From Flavobacteriales bacterium UBA974 (GTDB lineage: Bacteria > Bacteroidota > Bacteroidia > Flavobacteriales_D > Sanyastnellaceae), in assembly GCA_002292405.1 (NCBI GenBank), contig DBBW01000003.1, positions 74,037 through 138,036 of the forward strand: a stretch of DNA of 64,000 nucleotides, written 5' to 3'. Below the pieces are notes generated by a model, which made no database searches, was not told where the DNA came from, and saw only the letters and a list, made by a program, of their open reading frames with translations. Positions 25,507-35,152 of this stretch are shown in pieces. Positions within the stretch are counted from its first letter, which is position 1. Each line of letters starts with the position of its first letter. The position numbers and the translations under genes are program-made.

Positions 25507-27975
25507 AACCGCAACATATACTCCTTCAGACCAACCCTCAAGGCTTAGATTAAAGGGCGTAAAGTCATAAATAGTCTTTGTGTAAATGAATCGGCCAGAC
25601 ACGTCCCAAATTTTGACAACTTGATTTTTAGAACTGTTTTGAGTGGTGCTATTTCTGAAATCAAGGGTGATGTTCGTTCGAGCGGGAGATGGGTAGGCAA
25701 GGGCTGGAGAGTTTTCATAAGCCAAGTACTCTTCAGAAAGTGAGATATCGCCGTTCGCGAATGCATACTGACCCTTTCTTAGTGTTGAGACTTTAAAAAC
25801 ACCACTTCCGTTAATTAAAGAACCAGACTGCCAAGTGTAATCGGGGTACTGAATCCAAGTGGAGGATGAGTTGGGCCTCCAGGCAAGAAAAGCATCTTCC
25901 TCATTTCCGTAATACAAATCAAAATCTAAACCTTCTTCATTGTTGCCGACATATGAAAAACGAGCATCAAGAACAAGGGCGTTGGTTCCTTCAATTTCAT
26001 CTTCCCAAGTGCCATCAACGGTCCAGAAATGAGTATCACTAATTTCATCGATATAAAATGCTGTAGGTTCGTTATCCGGAGCTGCCCAATGATGTTCGAG
26101 CCGCACAATAACACTGTCGTTGATTTCGTCACATCCCATCCTCATTTCGACCCATGGGATACTTGAGAGCCCAGTAGGCTCGTTGATCGAGAGAGTATTG
26201 TCAAGTCGCCCTTGATTTAGTTTTCCATCAGTGTTTAAGGCGACAAGAATAAACGGATCTGTGTGAGAAATTGTAGCAACATCGTATTCCCCACCGACAC
26301 GAATCTGAACGACAGTTGTATCCCATGAGGCATCCCAAAGAGTGACATCTAAGGGCTCATTTTCGTGGAACGAAGAGCAGGCGCGTAGTTTTTGGTTTAA
26401 ATAAAGAGCTGTTTCATATTCTCCATCGGAGAATGTTGTAGAGGTTGAGTCTATAAGCCAAGTTGAGAACCCAGGCTGGAAGATTTGTGCTTCAAAGAAA
26501 GGTTGAAGGTCTAGCTCGGTGAAATCCTCGAGTGTTTCCATGAAAACTTCAGCATCCATGTGACTATCGAAATGAGTAGCTATTACGTTTTGGCATGCAT
26601 TTCTATACGCATCATCTCCGAGGTAAGCCCTCAAATTGTGGTGAATAGAGGCTCCTTTGTAGTAAGTGTGCCTGCCGTAAATATGCTCGTCAGGCATCGG
26701 AGATAAAGGGTGAAAGCCATCATCTTGAAGATGACACTCTTCAAGAACGAACTTTTGGTTGTCCTTGATCAATTTTACAAACTCCTCGTGCCCATCTTTA
26801 AGCTCTATGAACAAATGACTGGAATATTCAGCAGGACCTTCTTTGATCCACATGTGGTTGTGTATGCTCGGAGCTACTAAATCACCCCACCAGTGGTGCC
26901 CCAATTCATGCGCAAATAGATCACCATTCGCACCGACACTTTCTCCAATCATAAACTTAGGATAGGCAATATTCGTAGGTATTTCAAGTGCTCCTTCGGT
27001 AGTTAAGACATACCCAACCCTTTCCCATGCGTAAGGACCCCACCAATACTCAAGAGCGTCAATAGCATAACCGATATCAGTGAATTTATTTACCATTTGG
27101 TTAATATCTTCAGGTTTAGCAGTTAATCTCACAGGGATATCGCCATATTCTCCAGTGTGAACGAAATTACTATCGGCGTAATTGGCCACTGCAAACGCAG
27201 CACAGTGTGTAGGAATTGGATGTTCTAACGTGAAGCTTCGTGTTAGGGTATCTCCCTCTTCGAAGGTTTCTCCCAAGAAGGTTCCTTGAAGGTGTGCCTT
27301 CATCCCTCCAGCACTTCGGATATTCCATGTATATGTTGCCCTTTCTACAAAGTTATCGAAGCAGGGGTGCCAAACTTTTCCATAATTCGGGGGGATACTT
27401 GTAAGGCCGATCCCCATGTGATAGATATATTCTGATGCGAAATAAACACCACCCCAATAAGGATCTTGTGTTGGGTGACCGCTATAGTACACTTCAATCT
27501 GGTGAGTGGTCTCAGCAGTAAAAACCCCTTCTGGAGCAGGCACGATGAGCCTGCCATTTTCATGCAAAAAAACGGAGGTTTCACCGTTGACATTAAGAGA
27601 ATCTACAGTTAAGCCAATCAAATCGAACCAAACAGATTCTGCACCACTTTCAACTATGGAAAGTGTAATAACAGCCCTCGCGTCCATTTGTTGGAGACCG
27701 TACTGGGTCAGGTCAAGATCAATTTCGTATGCGTCGATATCGAAAGTGTCGCTTCGAGCGATAGATTCAGACATGTCGTAATTGTCCTGATAGAATCTTT
27801 CAACAGGAGCTCCGGAATGCCCGACATCTCTACATCCCATTGGGTAAAACACCCTAGGCTCTGGGGAGTATTCTCTCAGGTTTGGGATATTATGTTGCGC
27901 AATAAAGTGAGAACCACTGGCAATAAATAACAGTAAAAATACAATTGAAGGAAAAGAGAGGGTGAGTCGTTGCAT
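25453..27975 (-). CDS. secreted M1-family metallopeptidase with type IX sorting domain
   Basis: The protein has 840 residues: signal peptide (1-26), M1 aminopeptidase N-domain and thermolysin-like catalytic domain, and a C-terminal sorting domain. The zinc site is complete: HELGH at 356-360 and the third ligand Glu379, 18 residues later. The exopeptidase GAMEN-like loop reads EGALEIP (327-333). The last 85 residues, from about ALAYPSPARTNITLDF to the end, are a type A type IX secretion signal. It would be secreted or attached to the cell surface to digest peptides. It is convergent with the DUF4837 gene, sharing 54 bp. Confidence 0.93.
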   Translation of the reverse strand: MQRLTLSFPSIVFLLLFIASGSHFIAQHNIPNLREYSPEPRVFYPMGCRDVGHSGAPVERFYQDNYDMSESIARSDTFDIDAYEIDLDLTQYGLQQMDARAVITLSIVESGAESVWFDLIGLTVDSLNVNGETSVFLHENGRLIVPAPEGVFTAETTHQIEVYYSGHPTQDPYWGGVYFASEYIYHMGIGLTSIPPNYGKVWHPCFDNFVERATYTWNIRSAGGMKAHLQGTFLGETFEEGDTLTRSFTLEHPIPTHCAAFAVANYADSNFVHTGEYGDIPVRLTAKPEDINQMVNKFTDIGYAIDALEYWWGPYAWERVGYVLTTEGALEIPTNIAYPKFMIGESVGANGDLFAHELGHHWWGDLVAPSIHNHMWIKEGPAEYSSHLFIELKDGHEEFVKLIKDNQKFVLEECHLQDDGFHPLSPMPDEHIYGRHTYYKGASIHHNLRAYLGDDAYRNACQNVIATHFDSHMDAEVFMETLEDFTELDLQPFFEAQIFQPGFSTWLIDSTSTTFSDGEYETALYLNQKLRACSSFHENEPLDVTLWDASWDTTVVQIRVGGEYDVATISHTDPFILVALNTDGKLNQGRLDNTLSINEPTGLSSIPWVEMRMGCDEINDSVIVRLEHHWAAPDNEPTAFYIDEISDTHFWTVDGTWEDEIEGTNALVLDARFSYVGNNEEGLDFDLYYGNEEDAFLAWRPNSSSTWIQYPDYTWQSGSLINGSGVFKVSTLRKGQYAFANGDISLSEEYLAYENSPALAYPSPARTNITLDFRNSTTQNSSKNQVVKIWDVSGRFIYTKTIYDFTPFNLSLEGWSEGVYVAVLFDQGGFVNSTRFVVDK

Positions 27976-28004
27976 GTCGGCAAAGTACGACTGACATTTG
28001 CAGT

Positions 28005-28478
28005 ATGAAAAATAGAATTGTAAAAGAGGGCGTATTTGTGGAGATTGAGTATGTGTTAAGTGAAATTAACGAAAGAGGAGAACAAGGAGAAGTTCTTGAG
28101 GAATGTGGAGAAGAAAGTGCTTTCGGGTTTTATTTAGGCTCAGGAGAAGTCTTAGAGGCGCTAGAAAAAGAATTAATGGGAAAATCTACAGGTGAGCCTT
28201 TTGAAGTGGTGATTCCCTGTTCTGAAGCTTATGGAGTGACCACAGATGATGCAATTGTTATGATTCCTAAAACTGTTTTTGAGTTAGATGGAGCGTTTGA
28301 CGAAGAGCATATTCAAGAGGGTGAGGCAATAGCGATGAACGATGAAGATGGAAATGAAATGGTGGGTGTCGTTGTGAGCATCTCTAAGACAGAAGTGGAA
28401 ATGGACTTTAATCATCCTTTGGCGGAATTAGATCTTCATTTTATTGGATCCATTTGTGACGTAAGAGAAGAAGCATAA
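28005..28478 (+). CDS. FKBP-type prolyl isomerase, SlyD-like
   Basis: The protein has 157 residues. The layout fits SlyD-type FKBPs: an N-terminal FKBP strand, FGFYLGSGEVLEALEKELMG (about 40-60), then an inserted-in-flap domain (about 72-125), and a return to FKBP with HPLAELDLHFIGSI (about 137-150). It lacks the His-rich metal-binding tail of E. coli SlyD. It is predicted to be a cytoplasmic isomerase and chaperone. It is divergent from the M1 peptidase with only 29 bp between starts; thiL begins 2 bp after it. Confidence 0.88.
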   Translation: MKNRIVKEGVFVEIEYVLSEINERGEQGEVLEECGEESAFGFYLGSGEVLEALEKELMGKSTGEPFEVVIPCSEAYGVTTDDAIVMIPKTVFELDGAFDEEHIQEGEAIAMNDEDGNEMVGVVVSISKTEVEMDFNHPLAELDLHFIGSICDVREEA

Positions 28479-28480
28479 AG

Positions 28481-29509
28481 ATGGAACGTACAGAAATAAA
28501 AGATTTGGGGGAATTTGCCCTAATCAGTAAGTTGACAAAAGACTTAGCAAAAAACCGCCCGTCTACGCTTTTAGGTGTTGGAGACGACGCAGCAGTTATT
28601 GACCCACTGGGAAAGCGAGTCGTGGCAACAACAGACATGCTTGTTGAAGGTGTTCACTTTGATTTAAGCTATGTTCCTTTAAAGCACCTTGGCTATAAAG
28701 CTGTGATCGCAAACTTGAGTGACGTTTGTGCCATGAATGCAAAACCTACTCAAATTTTAATAGGTCTTGGTGTTTCCAATAGGTTTTCAGTTGAAGCATT
28801 AGAAGAGTTATATGAGGGTGTTAAAACAGCATGTGAGTTGTACAAAGTTGATTTGATTGGGGGAGACACAACCTCTAGCCCGTCAGGGTTAACGCTCTCA
28901 ATTACTGCTATTGGTCTTGTTGATGGTGATTCAGTGGTGACTAGGGGAGGAGCTTCGGCGGGTGATTTACTCGTTGTATCAGGCGATCTTGGTGCAGCGT
29001 ATATGGGACTGCAGGTTTTAGAAAGGGAAAAGGAAGTTTTTAAGGAAGCTCCAAAAGCCCAGCCAGATTTACAGAACCACAGTTATATTATAGAGCGCCA
29101 ACTCAAGCCTGAAGCAAGAACAGATATTGTTACAGAGCTTTCAGATTTAAAAGTTAAACCCACAAGTATGATTGATATTTCTGACGGCTTAGCCTCAGAG
29201 TGTTTTCATCTAATGGCCGCAAGTGGATTGGGAGTCAGAATATATGAAGATAAGCTACCTATCGATCCCAAGACATATGATACTGCTAGAGAATTTAACT
29301 TAGACCCAACAGTATGTATGTTAAGCGGGGGAGAGGATTACGAGCTGTTATTTACCATCTCACAAAAAAACTTCGAAAACATCCGAAACCACCCTAAACT
29401 ATCTGTTGTTGGACATATGACAGAAGATGCAAAAGAACACATTATGGTCACTAAAAACGGACTAGATGTGGAGTTAAAAGCTCAAGGCTGGGACCCTTTA
29501 AAAGACTAA
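28481..29509 (+). CDS. thiL: thiamine-monophosphate kinase
   Basis: The protein has 342 residues of the PurM/ThiL fold. Typical elements are GEFALISKLTK at the start, STLLGVGDDAAVI (28-40) with the metal-binding Asp pair, TTDMLVEGVHFDLSY (50-64), and SGGEDYELLFT (about 281-291). It makes thiamine pyrophosphate from thiamine monophosphate. No other thi genes are near and there is no sign of a TPP riboswitch in the short upstream gap. It sits between the FKBP gene (2 bp gap) and the asparagine-synthetase-like gene, which starts at the next base after its stop. Confidence 0.95.
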   Translation: MERTEIKDLGEFALISKLTKDLAKNRPSTLLGVGDDAAVIDPLGKRVVATTDMLVEGVHFDLSYVPLKHLGYKAVIANLSDVCAMNAKPTQILIGLGVSNRFSVEALEELYEGVKTACELYKVDLIGGDTTSSPSGLTLSITAIGLVDGDSVVTRGGASAGDLLVVSGDLGAAYMGLQVLEREKEVFKEAPKAQPDLQNHSYIIERQLKPEARTDIVTELSDLKVKPTSMIDISDGLASECFHLMAASGLGVRIYEDKLPIDPKTYDTAREFNLDPTVCMLSGGEDYELLFTISQKNFENIRNHPKLSVVGHMTEDAKEHIMVTKNGLDVELKAQGWDPLKD

Positions 29510-31303
29510 ATGCAAAGAATTTCTGGCATATTTGGGTTAGAAAATTTTTCTACTGCAGAAGCTGTGGAAACGGTTTCTAAGATGCTAAGTCAGGGAAAAG
29601 AGATCAGTATAAATTCAGAGGTTTGGTCTGATGAAAGAAATTTGATTTTAGGTGCAGTAGGTCATTCGGTAGTGGACAGTCATTCTGGAGACTCTCTTCT
29701 ACTCAGTGGAGAAATCGAGAACTCACTTGAGCTAATAGATCATTTAAAAAGTGAAGGAGTCCAGGTAGAAAACACAGTCTTACTTCCTGCTTTAAAAGCA
29801 TGGGGGTTAGAGGATACACTTAAAAAATTAAAAGGAAAATTTAGTTTTGCTTGGTGGTGCGCCGGTTCCGAGAAATTGGTAATTGCAAGAGATAGGTTTG
29901 GAATAAAACCGATGTACTGGTGTGCAGAAAATGAAAAGGGGGCTATCATGTTTGCCTCAGAAATAAAGACTTTGCTTGCTTCGGGTTTAATTTCTCGAAA
30001 AGTGAATAAAGAGGCTTTGATTGATTATTTACGATATTCGACAGTTCATGGACCTCTAACTATCGTAGAGGGGATTCAGCTTTTAGAACCAGGATGTGCA
30101 ATAGAAATCCAGGACGAGACTGTCAATGTTCTTAGGTGGTGGGAAACCTCCAAAGAAATATTAATTAAAGACTCTCATTCTGTAAAAGACACTTTGTTAA
30201 ACGCTGTCAAATCTAAGTTGACGGGTGATTCTCCAGCAATTTATTTATCAGGAGGGCTCAATTCCATCACTTTAGCAGCTGCGATGTCTCAACTATCGAA
30301 TCCCCCAATAAACACTTTTTCAGTTGCATTTGAAGGTTCAGAAACATCTGCCAAGAATGAAGCACATAAGATTTCAAAACATTTTGCGACCAACCACACG
30401 GAGGTATCTGTTACGAAGCAGTCCGCATCTAAAAAGCTGCACAATGCTATAGACCAAATGGACCACCCTTCTTTGAACGGTCTTAGAAATTATTTTATAG
30501 CAACATCAGCTAAGGAAGCTGGATATTCTACGATCATTAGCGACCTGGGATGTAATGAAATATTCGGTGAGAACTCATTATTTAATACTTCTGTCCAGCT
30601 AATGAAACACAGGTGGCTCACTTCTTGGCCCAGAGGACTGCGAGTATTTGCAGGTGGCTTATTAAAAACAATATCTCCAGGAAACGCCTCAAATAAAAAC
30701 GCCGAAATATTAGCCGGTAATTATTTCGATTTGGAGCACACCTACCCCTTAGCTCGCCAGAGAATATTGGACAATCAGATTAAGAAACTGTCTCCAAGTA
30801 TAAAGCTCACTCGAAATAGAATTTTTTACTTTGTAGCAGACATTTTACGAGTTGGTCAAGCCGCTTTTTCTCTTCCCTTTTTAACCAAGGTTTCTGTACT
30901 TGAGATGGGGACCTATTTAGCAAACACCCTTTTGCGTGATGCGCATACATTTAACTCAGAAAATGACATTGATTTCAAAACCCCTTTTTTAGACCACAAT
31001 TTCGTAACAAAGGTGTTGTCATTTAATGACTCTGTGAAACCTTCTTTAAAAGAAATCAAAGAAAACATCGACCCAAACAGAGCTCAAAACCACTCACTCT
31101 CTTCAAATAAATTCCCTTGGGAGTTAAAATTAGAAGGGATCTATTTGGACTTCCATGCTGAGGGAATCGCAGCCTTATCGGATTTAGAAATTTTCAATAA
31201 AAAGGGCGTTGATGAATTTGACAACAGTTCACTTACGTCAACATCCCAAAGACTAAGCCTTTCAACATTAGGGCACTATTTTAAGCAAAATAAACTCTCC
31301 TAA
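29510..31303 (+). CDS. asparagine synthetase B-like protein with degenerate active sites
   Basis: The protein has 597 residues, near the length of AsnB, with recognisable fold markers such as ARDRFGIKPMYW (126-137) and FASEIKTLL (148-156). Key residues differ. The catalytic Cys that should follow Met1 is missing: the start reads MQRISGIFG, with Ser5 in its place. The glutamine-binding RGPD loop is not present, and NGE reads SGE (66-68). In the synthetase domain the ATP-pyrophosphatase motif SGGxDS reads SGGLNS (247-252), and G(A/S)DE reads GCNE (347-350). It probably lacks glutaminase activity and may lack adenylation activity. It is coupled to thiL with no gap. Confidence 0.8.
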   Translation: MQRISGIFGLENFSTAEAVETVSKMLSQGKEISINSEVWSDERNLILGAVGHSVVDSHSGDSLLLSGEIENSLELIDHLKSEGVQVENTVLLPALKAWGLEDTLKKLKGKFSFAWWCAGSEKLVIARDRFGIKPMYWCAENEKGAIMFASEIKTLLASGLISRKVNKEALIDYLRYSTVHGPLTIVEGIQLLEPGCAIEIQDETVNVLRWWETSKEILIKDSHSVKDTLLNAVKSKLTGDSPAIYLSGGLNSITLAAAMSQLSNPPINTFSVAFEGSETSAKNEAHKISKHFATNHTEVSVTKQSASKKLHNAIDQMDHPSLNGLRNYFIATSAKEAGYSTIISDLGCNEIFGENSLFNTSVQLMKHRWLTSWPRGLRVFAGGLLKTISPGNASNKNAEILAGNYFDLEHTYPLARQRILDNQIKKLSPSIKLTRNRIFYFVADILRVGQAAFSLPFLTKVSVLEMGTYLANTLLRDAHTFNSENDIDFKTPFLDHNFVTKVLSFNDSVKPSLKEIKENIDPNRAQNHSLSSNKFPWELKLEGIYLDFHAEGIAALSDLEIFNKKGVDEFDNSSLTSTSQRLSLSTLGHYFKQNKLS

Positions 31304-31315
31304 ACAACTTCAAAT

Positions 31316-32287
31316 ATGTCAGCTCCTGAAAACATAAAGAACCGAGTTTGTGATCTCTTTTCTATAAAGTACCCTATCATTCAGGGTGGAATGGTTTGGT
31401 GTGCAGGGTGGGAACTCGCAAGTGCAGTTAGTCATGCTGGAGGATTGGGGATTATAGGGTCAGGCAGTATGTACCCTGAAATTTTGAGAGATCAAATCAA
31501 GAAATGTAAAGAAACAACCTCTCTTCCTTTTGCTGTAAATATCCCTCTTCTTTATCCCTCAGTTCAAGAGCATATACAAACCGTAATTGACCTTGAAGTC
31601 CCCATTGTTTTCACTAGCGCAGGGAGCCCCAACTTATTTACATCAAAATTAAAATCTCATGGAATTACCGTTGTTCATGTAGTGAGCAGCGTGAAATTCG
31701 CTTTAAAATCAGAAGCTGCTGGCGTCGATGCTGTTGTAGCTGAAGGCTTTGAAGCTGGAGGACACAATGGACGTGAGGAAACAACAACCATGTGCCTGAT
31801 CCCCTCTGTTGCAAATGCTTGTTCAATCCCTGTGATTGCCGCTGGTGGTATCTCGGACGGAAAGTCAGTTCTTGCCTCTATGATATTAGGAGCTGAAGGG
31901 GCTCAACTTGGTTCAAGGTTTGTCGCCAGTGAAGAGTCATCTGCCCACATCGCTTTTAAAAAGGCGGTTGTAGCATCGGGCGAGGGAGATACAACGTTGA
32001 CCCTTAAAGAGCTAACACCTGTTAGAATGCTGCACAATGATTTATTTAGGGAGCTTTCTAAAGCCAAAGAGAACGGTGCTACTCCTGAGCAATTATCTGA
32101 AATTTTAGGAAAAGGAAAGGCAAAAAAGGGAATGTTTGAGGGAAATCTCGAAAAAGGGGAGTTAGAAATAGGCCAAGTGTCTGCCCTTCTTAAAAACATT
32201 CTCCCAGCTTCAGAAATAATTTCAGACATCGTCCAGTCATATAGAAAAGCAGGAGGGAATAAATTGGGGCCGCGATTTAAATTTTAA
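31316..32287 (+). CDS. nitronate monooxygenase / FabK-like flavoprotein
   Basis: This TIM-barrel FMN protein has 323 residues. The start YPIIQGGMVWCAGWELASAVS (about 20-40) and AGGLGIIGSG (41-50) are the usual FMN loops. EGFEAGGHNG (143-152) includes the candidate catalytic His, and IPVIAAGGISDGKS (171-184) with GAEGAQLGSRF binds FMN phosphate. The family includes nitronate monooxygenases and enoyl-ACP reductase FabK; the gene context (thiL, AsnB-like) does not decide between them. It starts 12 bp after the AsnB-like gene and overlaps uvrC by 4 bp at the 3' ends. Confidence 0.87.
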   Translation: MSAPENIKNRVCDLFSIKYPIIQGGMVWCAGWELASAVSHAGGLGIIGSGSMYPEILRDQIKKCKETTSLPFAVNIPLLYPSVQEHIQTVIDLEVPIVFTSAGSPNLFTSKLKSHGITVVHVVSSVKFALKSEAAGVDAVVAEGFEAGGHNGREETTTMCLIPSVANACSIPVIAAGGISDGKSVLASMILGAEGAQLGSRFVASEESSAHIAFKKAVVASGEGDTTLTLKELTPVRMLHNDLFRELSKAKENGATPEQLSEILGKGKAKKGMFEGNLEKGELEIGQVSALLKNILPASEIISDIVQSYRKAGGNKLGPRFKF

Positions 32288-34098
32288 CTCTTGTTTTCTT
32301 TAAAAAAGGAAATTATTTGTTGTGAAACGCGACCACTACAAACAGTTTTTAAATCTTCTAAACTGGCATTTTTAATTTTCGAAACAGACCCAAATTCGAT
32401 CAGCAACTTTCTTTTGATAGCCTCACCTACACCCGGGATATTGTCCAATATAGATGCGGTAGATGATTGGCTTCTCTTTTTTCGATGATGGGTTAATGAA
32501 AACCGATGTGCTTCATTTCTCATATTTTGAATCACCTTTAGCGTGGGCGACCTCTTATCGAGATAAATAGGCAAGGAATCCCCAGGAAAAAACAACTCCT
32601 CTAATCTTTTAGCGATTCCAACAACCGCAACTTTCCCTCTTAAATGAAGTTCTTCGACAGCTTCCATAGCATGACTTACCTGGCCCTTGCCTCCATCTAT
32701 TATTATAAGTTGGGGCAGCCCCTCTTCACCAGACTCCTTGTACAACCTGTCATAACGTCTGTACACCGCTTCTTTCATACTGGCAAAATCATCAGGCCCT
32801 TCAACGGTTTTAATATTAAAATGTCTATAATCTCGTTTTGAAGGCTTTCCATTTCGAAACACGACACAAGCAGAAGTAGGATTGGTTCCTTGCAAATTCG
32901 AGTTATCAAAACACTCAATATGTCTCGGCTGACTCTTAAGCCGTAAATCAGATTTCATGGTAGCCATAAGCCTTTCTAATGCTGCTTCAGGGTCGATTTG
33001 TTCTTGATGTCTTTGTCGATCTTTCATGTAAAGCCTAGCATTTTGCTCAGACATTTCAACGAGTCTCTTTTTATCTCCTTTTAAGGGAATAGAAAAAGTC
33101 ACATTACCTAAAGCCACATTCACCAGAATAGATGTAAAAATTTTCCGACTAGTACTGTTGAATTTCTCTCGGATAAGTGGAATAGATGCCTCCAATATCT
33201 CGGCATTGGTTTGGCCCAACTTACGCTTAACTTCAAAACTAGACCCACGAATAATTGCGCCAGACACAATGAGCAAACAGTTTACGTAAGCAAAACTATC
33301 ATCCCCAACGATTGTAAAGACATCTACCCCATCAATTTTAGGGTGTACAACAGTACTTTTTGCTTGATACTTATCCAACGAATTGAGCTTTGACTTAATT
33401 CCTTCTGCCTTTTCAAAAGCGAGGTCTTTCACAGCTAAATTCATTTGAGACTTTAAAACTTTGCGGACAACACTTAAGTTTCCTTTCAATACATGTCTTA
33501 TAGATTGGATGCTGAGGTCGTAATCATCTTCAGCTTGGTTTCCCACGCAAGGCCCCAAGCAATTTCCTACATGATATTCTAGGCATACACGAAATTTACC
33601 TCCAGCAATGTTTTTCTCAGTTAGCGAAAGGGAACAGGATCTTATCGGATAAAGTTTCTGGCACAAGTCTAACACCGTCCTCATACTCCGAATACTCGTA
33701 AACGGACCAAAATACTCTCCCCCATCATTCATCACACTTCGTGTAGAAAAGACCCTCGGGAATCGCTCCTTCTTAATCACAATATACGGAAATGTTTTAT
33801 CGTCTTTCAAGAGGATATTATAGACCGGCCAGTGCTCTTTTATGAGATTGTTTTCAAGCAGTAGAGCGTCTTGCTCTGTAGGCGTAACAATCCACTGAAT
33901 ATCTGCAATCTTCCTAACCAACAGCCGCGTCTTTCCGTTTTCATAATTCTTGCGGTTGAAATAACTGCTCACTCGTTTTTTCAAATTCTTCGCCTTTCCC
34001 ACGTATATAATGGTCCCTTCAGCATCAAAATGCTTATAAATACCTGGCTCGTTAGGCAGCCTCGCAAGAATATTTTGTATGTGTTCTAGGGGCTTCAT
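32284..34098 (-). CDS. uvrC: excinuclease ABC subunit C
   Basis: The protein has 604 residues, normal length. The N-terminal GIY-YIG nuclease (GIYKHFDAEGTIIYVGKAKNLKKRV, residues about 19-43) makes the 3' incision. A UVR motif region lies near 200-240. The RNase H-like half includes ECFDNSNLQGT and IIDGGKGQ for the 5' incision, and helix-hairpin-helix motifs close the protein (IPGVGEAIKRKLL). It acts with UvrAB in nucleotide excision repair. The gene is divergent from the SDR at 34139 and overlaps the NMO gene's end by 4 bp. Confidence 0.97.
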   Translation of the reverse strand: MKPLEHIQNILARLPNEPGIYKHFDAEGTIIYVGKAKNLKKRVSSYFNRKNYENGKTRLLVRKIADIQWIVTPTEQDALLLENNLIKEHWPVYNILLKDDKTFPYIVIKKERFPRVFSTRSVMNDGGEYFGPFTSIRSMRTVLDLCQKLYPIRSCSLSLTEKNIAGGKFRVCLEYHVGNCLGPCVGNQAEDDYDLSIQSIRHVLKGNLSVVRKVLKSQMNLAVKDLAFEKAEGIKSKLNSLDKYQAKSTVVHPKIDGVDVFTIVGDDSFAYVNCLLIVSGAIIRGSSFEVKRKLGQTNAEILEASIPLIREKFNSTSRKIFTSILVNVALGNVTFSIPLKGDKKRLVEMSEQNARLYMKDRQRHQEQIDPEAALERLMATMKSDLRLKSQPRHIECFDNSNLQGTNPTSACVVFRNGKPSKRDYRHFNIKTVEGPDDFASMKEAVYRRYDRLYKESGEEGLPQLIIIDGGKGQVSHAMEAVEELHLRGKVAVVGIAKRLEELFFPGDSLPIYLDKRSPTLKVIQNMRNEAHRFSLTHHRKKRSQSSTASILDNIPGVGEAIKRKLLIEFGSVSKIKNASLEDLKTVCSGRVSQQIISFFKENKS

Positions 34099-34115
34099 TT
34101 AAACCAAATCAACTT

Positions 34116-34123
34116 CAAAGATA
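34116..34123 (-). promoter_or_regulatory. possible -7 box for uvrC
   Basis: On the reverse strand TATCTTTG is an exact TAnnTTTG match 18 bp before the uvrC start, inside the 40 bp divergent gap. No TTG at the usual -33 distance was found, so support is partial. Confidence 0.35.
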
Positions 34124-34138
34124 ACTACCTTTACCGCC

Positions 34139-35152
34139 ATGGATTTCATCACCGGCGCAACAGGTATTGTAGGAAGAGAATTGGTTTCTCAACTAATCTC
34201 AGCAGGCCATACAGTGAAGGCGCTTTACAGAAATAATTCAGATGTTACTTCCGTAGAGAATCTAATAACATCAAGAAGCCTTTCTTTAGATAGATTAACA
34301 TGGGTGGAAGGCGAATTAAACGACAGCCAGTCGTTAGAATCTTCACTGAAAGGCTGCACAAGAGTATTTCATGTTGCAGCTTTGGTTTCTTTTCACCCGT
34401 TAGACGAAGCTTCGCTTTTAATGACGAATGTTGAAGGCACAAAAAACATTGTAAACGCGATGCTTCATAAGGATGTAAAAACCCTTGTGTATGTTAGTTC
34501 CGTTGCGGCTTTAGGGAGGCAAGAAAACAAAATAGTTGATGAAGAAACTCCTTTTGAAGATGGGGTAGGAGAAACCGCGTATTCGAGGAGTAAATATCTT
34601 GCGGAACTTGAGGTTTGGCGTGGACAAGAGGAAGGGTTGAGCGTTGCGGTTGTAAATCCCTCCATCATCATTGGCGCGGGTGATTTTACAAGGAGCTCAG
34701 CAGAGCTTTTCCCCCAAATTCACGCAGGTCTTTCGTTTTACCCTACAGGTTCAAGCGGTTATGTTTCTTCAAGCGATGTTGCAAAAGCCTGTGTTTTACT
34801 TGCAGACAACAATGTTAGAGGCGAAAGAGTCCTTCTGAATTCAGAAAACCGCAGTTACAAAAGTTTAATGTGTGAAATAGCGATAGCATTAAACGTTAAG
34901 CCTCCATTTCGGGCTGTTAAACCATGGATGTCTTCTTTTGCGTGGAGGGCGTTTTGGCTTATTGAAAAACTCACAGGCAAGAGAGCCCTAGCCACAAAAT
35001 CCAGCCTTAAAATGTCGCGGACAATGATTGTGTATGACGGCTCAAAAATTGAACGAGTACTGGCTTTAGAAGGTGTTAAATGGGAATATGAACCGGTCAA
35101 CAAGGCCATTTCAAGAACAGCAGAAAGCTACCTCGCCTCAATTTCTAGCTGA
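34139..35152 (+). CDS. NAD-dependent epimerase/dehydratase (extended SDR)
   Basis: The protein has 337 residues. The Rossmann glycine motif TGATGIVG lies at 5-12. The active site shows Ser120/Ser121 in VYVSSVAAL and the Tyr148-x3-Lys152 pair in YSRSK. Similar proteins act on nucleotide sugars, dihydroflavonol-type ketones or sterol-like substrates; the exact reaction is not readable. It lies opposite the DUF4296 gene, sharing 25 bp of 3' sequence. I recall this SDR/DUF4296/dihydroorotase/mannosyltransferase order from other Bacteroidota. Confidence 0.88.
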   Translation: MDFITGATGIVGRELVSQLISAGHTVKALYRNNSDVTSVENLITSRSLSLDRLTWVEGELNDSQSLESSLKGCTRVFHVAALVSFHPLDEASLLMTNVEGTKNIVNAMLHKDVKTLVYVSSVAALGRQENKIVDEETPFEDGVGETAYSRSKYLAELEVWRGQEEGLSVAVVNPSIIIGAGDFTRSSAELFPQIHAGLSFYPTGSSGYVSSSDVAKACVLLADNNVRGERVLLNSENRSYKSLMCEIAIALNVKPPFRAVKPWMSSFAWRAFWLIEKLTGKRALATKSSLKMSRTMIVYDGSKIERVLALEGVKWEYEPVNKAISRTAESYLASISS

